Part shown: in pieces, positions 12,801-22,700 of the stretch
How positions within the stretch are numbered: position 1 is the first letter of the stretch
How the letters are laid out: each line of letters starts with the position of its first letter
Source: Elysia marginata
Lineage: Eukaryota; Mollusca; Gastropoda; Plakobranchidae
DNA: 24,804 bases
Assembly: GCA_019649035.1 (NCBI GenBank)
Contig: BMAT01010427.1
Coordinates: 88,986 to 113,789, forward strand
Reading direction: 5' to 3'
Position numbers and translations under genes: made by a program
Notes under the pieces: model-generated
Told to the model about the DNA's origin: nothing
Databases searched by the model: none
The model's input: the letters and a program-made list of their open reading frames with translations, nothing else

Positions 12801-15800
12801 CACAAGAAACTAAGTACTGCCTTTTTCCTATAACAATATGTTTAGAGCTCATCAACATAACTTTTAGTGTAGAAATTCACAGAGTATCACATTAAACAAA
12901 AAATGTTGACAATTTGAGCAAGAAAAGAAGAATCTATTCCTAGACATAAATGCAAAATTAGTCACAAAGCAGGGATTTTCAGCTTAAAGCCACAATACTG
13001 AAACGAAAAACGTGTTTGAAAATGCAACTTTGGAGTCAAAAGAAGATTGCAGTTTAACAAAAAAAAAAAGAACAGGCTCAATCAATATCCAAGTTTTTAT
13101 ATCGTTACATTGATAGAAAAATTTTTAGAAAGCTCACGTGGTGGGACCAATCTTCTCAACTCTTATTGCAGGTATAAACCTTATTTTCATGTTTGTGGAT
13201 TCATAAAATAACAGTGTTGACAACAATAAATCATCGAACTTTGAGAGAAAGAAACATCCACCTTAGTCCAGATCTGAACACCAACATGGTTTTGTATGCA
13301 AAGATGATAAGGACTATAAAATCTGCCAGGACTTCTTGACAGAAACTGTTTTAAAAAAAAACAAATACCTACTGGAATTTTGAGGTTTCGAGAAAAGGAG
13401 ATAATCAAATAAAAGAGAGAAAGGGAGAAGGAAAGAGACAAACAATACAAAACAAACTGGCTTTCTGAAGTTGAAAATAAAACAAAAGTGACAATAATTA
13501 TAAGACGTTGGCGGGTTAGATCCAATGCGAAGTACAACTGAATCATCAAGACTTAATGCTGCAAATGCTTCAGGCATTAGAAAACAAAACGATTAAACAC
13601 ATATAATTTGTGGTGGATTGCATCCTTTTGTTTGCATATTCACTTCCCAAACGTGGTTAAGTATGGATATTGTAAGTTCATATTTATCCTTGTTGCAAAC
13701 ATATGTTAAATGGGATGAAGATTTTGATAAATATTTTCCCAATGGCACTTTTCTTTAAGTTCTAAATAATCCACACACAAATGTATGTGTTCCTCATATG
13801 CCACAACTTAGTAAACAGACAAAAGGGGAATGGAAAATTATTGTTTCCAAGAAGGCCAAAACTGAAAAACAAAGTCAATGTTTTGAAAGATAGTATTTCT
13901 AGGGAAAAAAAAAGAAGAAACAAAGCATTTTCTATCGGAAAATTTACCAGAATTTCCACTTTCATGGAACATGAGTGCCCTTTAAGCTGAAAATGTGCCA
14001 CATTTATGGACAAGACAGGACAAAACATGCACCAAAAAAAGATTATTTTCTGAGATGACATAAAAAAGAAAGTTAAAATAAAGAAAAAATTAACAACAAG
14101 AAATGCCTTAAGTAACGTAAAAATTAAACGCGCAGTATTTGTAAAAAATGACAAATATTTCAATTTCAAATTTCACAAAAAAAAGAAAAGAAAAACAATA
14201 TGCAGTTTTATTGCAGCCTCAAAAGAAGACATCTGGTTGGAAGAACTGGATGTTGAGTTGGCAAAGATAAATAAAGAAATATAATTAAAAAAAAAAAAAC
14301 AACATGCGCTGAGCGTAGCCAGTTTATAGCTTATTCTTTGCTACATATAATTATATTGAAAATTTTCAAGGCTTTATTACAGCATACATGTACACATATA
14401 TAAAACTGAGCCATTAGCAAATAGCAATAAAAAGCCATACACATTAGAGTTATACCTGATATTGAAAAAAAAAACTTCTATACAGTAAATTAAAAAAAAC
14501 CCTTTAAAAACCAAACAAAAGCAAAATCCATTACAACCTATAGGCACCTCATTATGACTAATTTTATTTTCTTTTTATGTTCATCTTTTGATGGATCTGA
14601 TTCCTAATTATCAAGCTGCTCAGGCTTTGTCAAAGCTCACATGTATCATATTTGGTTTTTATTTCCTACTTTTTTGGAAGGACAATTTGTTACAACAAAC
14701 TATTAGTACAGGTGATTTTTTTCCCCCTTCTTCAGTGCATGAAACAGATTTGTGTAATAAAACTCAGGTGTCGAAATTTTTACAATCAAAGAAGTTAATA
14801 TTTTAGGAAAAAAAAAGGACTATTCCTGAGCTCCCCCCCCCCCCCTCTTGAAAAAAAAATTCTTGTATTCTTTATACAACAGTGAGGAAAAACAAAAACA
14901 TTTTTTAAACTTTTGAGCCTGTAAGACCTGTATACTGGACACGCTCTATTTTTAGATACATCATATTTTTATTTCAACCGTCAGACTAAGAGCGTTGACC
15001 GGCATGCGATTCTTTTTTATACACTATATTGATCCATTTCAGAATATTTGGCTTCATTCCTCAGCGTAGCTGCCCCAGAGCAGCGCCACTAATGCCCCAG
15101 CAGACCAGTGCATTTGAAGACCACTTTTAACTCATATGCAGAGTGTTGCAGGCGCATATCACAAATTCAATAATTGCCTGTAGCTGAGTACCCATTTTAC
15201 AAATCGGGTGAACTGGGGAAAGGTAGGGTAAATTGCTTTCCCAAGGTAATTGCAACATGACATGGTCAGGAGTCAAACCCACGACCTCCAGACCTCAAGT
15301 CCGGAGCGATAACCACTCTGCCACGCTCCATCTAGTCATTACAGCTCACACTAAAGATTTTAAAATAACTTGAAAAAGCTTCCCTGACCTTTCAAACAGG
15401 GTTTCCACTTTCCCATACATGGATCGTATCAGGTAGGGGCTCAGGACTCAAAGGATCAACTTAAAAAAACCCACAAAATCTCTGATTGCTGTAACTTTCC
15501 AACACTGACTCATTACAATCAGTTGTACAATATTTTAGAAAACAAAAAAAGAAACAAAAAAAAAAGCTATAATTCCCATCTATTGCCAAAATGAACAGAC
15601 AAAGCCTATATTTAAAGGTTTCCATTTCTTGACAAGCCAAAACAGGACAATAAACGATTTCCTAGACTACTCTTCTCTTTTCCTGTGTAAAAGCCCTTTG
15701 AGCGCTGTTGTTGGAATGCTAAAACTCTCTGTCCCAAAAAATACAAAGAATGTGCATAAGAGGAAATAAAAAAAACTTCCTTAATAGCCCCTCTATCCTG

Positions 15801-16713
15801 TTTGGTGTAAGAGTGTTTACCTTTGAGCGCAATGGGCTGGGGCTGATTCAAATCCTGGTGACCAGGGTATTGATGGGTCATGTCATCGTCTGCTTGATAG
15901 CTCTCAATCGTCTGTAACAAGTAGCAGATAAGAAGTAGTTGAAAAAAAAGGGGGTGGGGGGAGCAAATAAAAGTTATTTTTGAAATTTTTTAAAAAAGCA
16001 ATCAAGAGTTCTCAATATATGAAAAGATTTCTTCAACAGCTTTAGGTTGAAAGTAAACTAAGAGCAGGTGGTGTGTAAAGCTAAAAACATTTAAATGTCA
16101 ACTTATTGTGTCTTTAAGTTTTGTGCATGTTTCACAAGGATTTTTGGGGGAGATGGCAGTGAAATGCGAGGTTGAAAACTAATCATTGTCTGCGAATCCA
16201 CACTTGATGCATTGATGTAGTTGTAGTCTTGTGCCATAGTGACGTACAATAAGTTGATTAAGAATGCCATGGTTTCTTACCACAACCATGGATGGGTATA
16301 TTTATCCACATAACACATGTGTTTACCACATAGGTTTACTGCTACACCCATGCACACCGCATGGACATGGGGATAATCAGTTTAAAAGAGAATGTTTACC
16401 CTTTGGTTCTTATGTAGTCCAATGTTTTCAGCACAACATTTTTATGACCTTACAATACGACAAACAATATTTGCAAAATCTAAAATGATATCAATGATGA
16501 TGAAAAATTAGTGATTGTAATAAAAAAATGTACAATGCCGTTTTCGTATCATATTTAAACAAAGGGCATCATTGTATATTAAAAAAAACAACAATAATAA
16601 CAACACCAATAAAAATAACAACCATAACAAAAATAACTATAAATGGGGAGGAAAAGGCATGATAAGTATGAGAAAATTATAAGGCATGATAAGGATGAAA
16701 ACAATAAAAACAA

Positions 16714-16772
<59 letters not shown>

Positions 16773-19700
16773 ATGTAATAATAATGAAGTAAAAAATTAG
16801 CTATAATGAAGTAAGATAATCTGTTGTAACATTTACAAAAGACCAATCTTGAAATTTTAATAATGAATAAAATAACATAAAATTTTAACTTTGAAAAATA
16901 AAACAACAACAACAACAAAACAAACCTTTATCTCACCTCAATCTTTTACTCAAAACTTTACTACTACTAAAAAAAAAGTTTTGAAAACAAGTACAGGACC
17001 TACACCAAACTTAACAAAATTTCATAAGTAACAAGTTCTTTATTTTAAATATTTATTGTCAATGTTTAAACATATCTCGCGTTTGAGTGAATAATTTGGA
17101 TGTTGATGTTTCCATCTTCAAAAATCTCACTGTTTCGGACAAGATCTTTGGATAAGCTTCCAAACGTAAACAATTCAAATAAGTATACGTAGTTTGTGGA
17201 AAGATGTTTAAAATTTTGCCTGTTTAAATTATAGAAATTATAAAAGAAGCAAAGAAAAAAAATATGCCTTTGAATGCAAATTTCTCAACAAAAAAAAGCG
17301 TTTACCGCTTCTGGCTATTCACCTCAGATGTGAGACATATGACTTTATCAATTGCAATGTAAGTCTTTTTTTTTGTTTTGTTTTGTTTCTTTCGCAATGA
17401 TATCCATTTGTACAATATCTGACCAAGCACTGAATATACTAAAAAAAGAAATATTCATTTAATAGAAAATCCTCCTATGATTACAATCAAAAAGCATCTC
17501 CTGCTATTTCTAATTCATCCTAGAAATTTAACATGTGCGAACTTGGGGTGGTAGCTAGTGCAGTAGACACTTAAAGTCAGGCAGTTTCTGTGAAACGCAC
17601 ACCAAGCAATATTTTGTGTCTCCCTTTATTGTTACCTTCCTAGTAATATGTCTGAATGACTCCTGATAGGAAATGCATGCAAAGAAACAAACACACGCGT
17701 TTCATCTCGGAAACATCAAGAAACTGTTCGAGCACTTCTATCTTGAAGCAGTCAGAGCAAGATTATAATGAATTCAGTAATGTTTAAGTTGATTGTGGAT
17801 GCTAGTATACTGAGTTGTAAAAATTATGAGCAGGATGTAAGATGGGAAAAAGACATTTCATTTAATACCTTTGGTGGAATCCTCGTTACAAACTCATACA
17901 TACCCACAGACACACGCACACAAGATTGATACATTTGAACATTTATTTTTAAAAAATTAACAAAAATCTCAGATAAGTGGATGGTTCAGAAGAAGCCATA
18001 CAAGAAAATTAAGTTACAGATCAGATGCAAAAAAAAATACAGAAATTGTACAGGTAATATAATACCAAATATCATGTTAATTCAAAGATCTGTTCACTTC
18101 ATGAAAATTGTTAAATTAAGAGTCTTTAGATGACAACCAATTGACATTTCAAATTTCGAAAAAGAGACTTCTTAATTTAAAACTTATTTATAAGACAAAA
18201 AAGGCAAGGTACCATAACATGCAAGACATATACATTGTTCTGTTAACCATGAGCAACGTCACACATAAGTCAATATAACCACATGCCCATAACAGAGAGT
18301 GATTCTTGTTGCTGGGGACAAACCAAAACTCTCAAACCTCAACTGCATGCTGGGTAGACAAAACCTTCGACTGGGCTCATGCCTCAAATTAAATCTGACA
18401 ATCTAGCTTGATTTACAGCACTCTGAAGGTAATTGCAGTCAGCCTTTTCATAGCAACAGCATTATAGCTTTAGGCCTTGAAAACAAAGATAGCCCCCATA
18501 AATTGGACACAGAGAATGAATTTGTGTCCATTAAGTAATATCTAATAAGATCTAGATCTAGAATCTAAATATAACAGTTTCTAGTTGGACTGGTAGGCAT
18601 TCTTTATTTCTTTGGCACTAATTGTATTTATCAGGACATTTTATCTTATTACGACCCCATCATTATTTTCGTTTTTAATAACCACAATACCAAGGGCAGT
18701 TGCTCTAGATTATTACCTATTCATCATTGCTTTGGCACTAAATGTTTCTATAATGACTTGCTATTTTATTGTTTTCATTCCTATGATAACCATGTTTTTT
18801 TTATACCCTTCAATGTCTAATACTAAGATCAATTTCTCTAGACTATTAACTACTGTTTAATCGTTTAAACAGCACCTCACCCTCTTCGCTCCTACAACAA
18901 GAACAGTGAGTCATCTTACCCGCTTGACCCCTGTTATAATGATGGTGCTGGACTTTGGCTGCGGGCCGGGCGACTTCCGTCTCTCTGTCAAATCTCTCAG
19001 TGCGGCCTGAGCTACAGATTCTTCCGCCGCCCCATTGGTCAATATGGTCACTGGTTGGGGGTCAACAGAGGGGGGGTGGGGATTGGGGGGGGGGGACGTC
19101 CAAGCAGGGTTGGAGACCAAAGATCATACACGTGACAAAAGCAGGTAGGGGAAGAGCTAAAGCATGCTGTTATTGCCTACATGTTTACACATGGAGGGTT
19201 TCATGACAAAGCCCCTTGCTTGCATTGTTGAACATTTTGAAATGCATGTTACAGCATCTTGATTTTTATAATCTATTTCAGTTACAGACATTTTCTAGAA
19301 TGTGATGATATTGAAGGTATAACAGCAGATAATATAATGACATACAATTACAAAGAGGAAGAAGAAAAACCCTAGTTTTCGGCCTGGCTCTCAACTTTTT
19401 GAATAATGGCTTATAACTTGTTTTGGCATGAATCCTTTCATATGTACTTATAGTTTGCACAGTGTGCATCAAAATGACCACAACAAAAGTTGCATGGATA
19501 AAAATGAAATGGTATTGCATAACTGTTTGGGCTTCATTCAATAAATTTTTTGGAAGACAGAGAAATACAAGAGAATCGAAATGTAAATAAATAAAAAGGA
19601 CCTTGGAATATAAAAAGAAAGGAGACTTAGCAAAGCGAATTAGAAAAGAGGCAAAAATATAGATAATTTAAAAACAGAGTGAGTCTAAAAGAGAAATGAA

Positions 19701-22700
19701 AAATAAAGATGGATATTGCAGAACATTTTTTTTTAAAATGTAATTTTGATTGATTATGGTTTTGGTATTGGTGATTAAGACTGTCAAGCTAATTTAGAAC
19801 TGAACATTATTTTTCAAATAATTACTTTAATATTGTTTATTCATTAGGCAAATGGATTTTTTTTTGTCCCAAATTAAAATCAAGTATTCATGCATGAACA
19901 TAAACTTCAAAACTAATACAAACAAATTAAGAAATGAAAATAAAAAATATTGAAACAAAGAAAATTAATCACAAGAAAAAAGAAACTTAAAATTTGTTTT
20001 TCAACAGTCTGCATCCAAAATGAAAGTATTTCAAAATCAATAGTCAATGCAGTGAAGAGATCACTCCTAAGATTTTGTTACATTCTACCATGTACGATTC
20101 AATCTGCAGAAATGCAGGCAAACTAAGCACATAACAAGTCAACCAAACTACGAACTTCAAAGGGCCTGACAGTGGACCAATACTTACAGGGATCTGGTGG
20201 TGTCTCATGCCTGGGGTCAAAGGTTTTAAGGACCATAAGGGTTTTTTTTTGTTTATCAATTTTAAAACATTTGTGGAAACCTTTAAGTGGGAACTTTGCC
20301 GTTGGCATACTTTATACATGATTATAAGTTAGAATCCAACCATCAAAAAGGGCTGCACTGAACTAGATTTATATTCACATTCTTTCTAAACATTTAAACT
20401 TTCTGTTATCACTTGTTTTCTCTGCTTTGCTCAGATTTGTTTTATTCCTTATTTACAACTTCAGAGACATCAAGGTGCAATCAAACTATCCCAGACCTGG
20501 CATTATCTACAGTTTTATTATTAAAAAAGCACTTAGAATTTTTATCTCCCAGTGTTTAGTGCGCTGTCACACAGAAAGATTGAACAACACAAGGTAACTG
20601 TGTATGGGAATGATCTCAGCCGAAAGAAAAGTGCAAAATTACTACTCTTCCCATGTAATGATAAGCAATAAATTCTTGTGGCAATTTAAGACAGAACTTT
20701 TTAAAAAATGTTTAAACTTCACAACGTTTTATGTCAGTGAAAGTATGATTATTCATCTCGAACATTTCCCAAAAGAAAACTATTTTAACAAAACACAATT
20801 TTCTTATGGGATGACATGAAAAGTATCTCTTTGGTAAAACCTCTTGGCTTGGACAACATGAGCCATGAGCTCAAGAATCACTTTTCTTTAAATTGAACTT
20901 CATTCATAAACCAAAAGAAAGATATGCAATGTATTTCTGCAATGGGGACCACTCAGTGACTCACCTGAAGACACATTGGAAGGACTTTCAGCCGAGTAGG
21001 AGAACCTAGGAAACTCGTCTGTGTACATGTTCTTCTCTATGTAATTCGGTGAGCCTGGAGAAAATATAAAACTGATTGTATGATTGTGAAGTAAAGAGCG
21101 TTTCTATATAGCGCCAAATCCACCAAGATGCTCTAAGCACTTTACATGAGTTCTCCAAGAGGTCAGTGCAAACAAATTATCTTCTGAACTGACAGAGGAG
21201 TAGAAAATAATGTGCATCACTCCAGCACCCTGGCGATTTTACTGCTCATAGTTGGGCATTCCTTTAAAGCATGAGTGAGGCAAGGACATGTGTTTAACTA
21301 GCTCAAGGACTATACGTCGATTGGCCAATACAGGGCTCAAACCACGGACCTCTCAATCTGAAAGCTGAGCATCTAACACTAGACCACTAGGCCACATAAA
21401 TCATCATTCTGAATGAGAAAATTAATAAATTTTTGTTGTTGTTGAATTAGTGTAATTTTCTTTCATAAATGCATTAGATGTGAGAGAAAAGGTTTGGACT
21501 GAACCGAGAGAATTGAGTTTATGGGATATACCTGTATCTGCCCAAATGGGTCACATGATGGGAAATTCATTTTGAGGTAATGAGTTGGTAGGTAGTTTTA
21601 TTGTTTTCCTTGTGTTAAAAAAAAAACATTTTTTACAACCACCCACAAATTAATTTATAATTTCATGCAACTTATAATGCTAAAAAGCTCAGACAAATGT
21701 AATGTTGAAAGCACCAATGCCTCAAAATATTAAAATTGTACCATTTGAATAATTTTTATATGAATTATATGTGCAATATGCCATGTGGTTCACAATTTGT
21801 TTATTTGACAAAGTGATGTTGCCATAGCAACCATTGAAGACTTCATTTCTACAATCCTGTCTTAATATGCAAACAGAACCTCAACCATGAAATACGTAAA
21901 ACTCAAAGACTGCAAACTCTTCCCTGAGAGATTAAATGAGTAGATGTTAACAACAGGAATGCAAGCTGTTATGCTCAAAAAGCAGGACAATTTTACACTC
22001 CATAGCTGCCCCTAAAGAATTTTTGATGGACCAATTAAGAAAGATCGATACAACTCTATGCTAGGGCCTACACAGCAATACAACTCAAAAAAACTATTCA
22101 ATTTTCCCATGAACCTTTATTTCAGAGGTTAGTTTTAAATTTTAGTCATAATTTTTTTAATTATGTTGTTTTTTTTAGCTAAAAAAAACTGCTAAAAATC
22201 GTAATCCCTTCGACAATCGGAAAACTTGCACCCCTGTAACAAATCTCGTTCCCTTGTCTTCATAAATAAATAAGTGACTCAGCCAATCATATTGTATTCT
22301 GTTACAGCCTAGCCTTATACTCTAGGTTTGGTGGAAAGCTTTTCTCTGACCGTAACTAAGACATAAAAAAATCAAGCTAAATCACCAAAAAAAAGGATTT
22401 AATTGTCTTATTTAGAATTATTATTTTCATAAAAACCTCAGCCATAATTTGTAAAATGTTTATCAATGAAATATAGAACTATCTTCACTGATAGATTTTT
22501 GCAGGGGAAAAAACCTGACCAAAGAATATGAATGAGGCAACCAGAATTTTAACATTTTGACCTAACATTAATGAAAACTGTATTCTGTGCCCTTCAATAG
22601 ATTTAAAAAGAGTATAACTCTGGCTTATCTTGAGTTATTCCTTTAAAAGACAACAAAAATGGTTTAATTTGTAGCAAGCTATTATGTTTAAAGGGCTTTA

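Larger units (their letters stand above)
10203..15820 (-). other. Intron between exons F and G (5618 bp)
   Basis: The longest intron in the window. It holds a MITE-like element (about 11625-11784), a 6-N assembly gap, a C13 run (14833-14845) and a tRNA-derived SINE (about 15050-15330). The rest is AT-rich with A-runs. A somewhat GC-richer segment at about 12100-12360 contains nothing I recognise. Confidence 0.8.
15912..18919 (-). other. Intron between exons E and F (3008 bp)
   Basis: AT-rich intron. It contains an AAT microsatellite (16714-16770) within a broader A/T-biased zone from about 16570 to 16920, a TTTTG-type short repeat at about 17367-17389, and a decayed tandem duplication at about 18611-18855. 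No gene is supported. Confidence 0.8.

Noticed and set aside
13187-14169. Several minus-strand frames of 87-135 residues rich in Phe and Leu.
   Set aside because: Composition is that of A-rich intron DNA read backwards; there is no domain, splice or conserved motif.
15269-15330. A functional tRNA gene.
   Set aside because: A and B boxes are present, but the acceptor and anticodon stems are imperfect and the head continues into a SINE body.
16637-16918. A frame with a long Tyr run.
   Set aside because: It is a translation of the AAT microsatellite.
18612-18860. Possible small membrane protein on the plus strand.
   Set aside because: The hydrophobicity follows from T-rich DNA, and the frame lies across a decayed duplication within an intron with no supporting signal.
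21333-21396. A second functional tRNA gene.
   Set aside because: Same reason: a degenerate tRNA head attached to a SINE body and tail.
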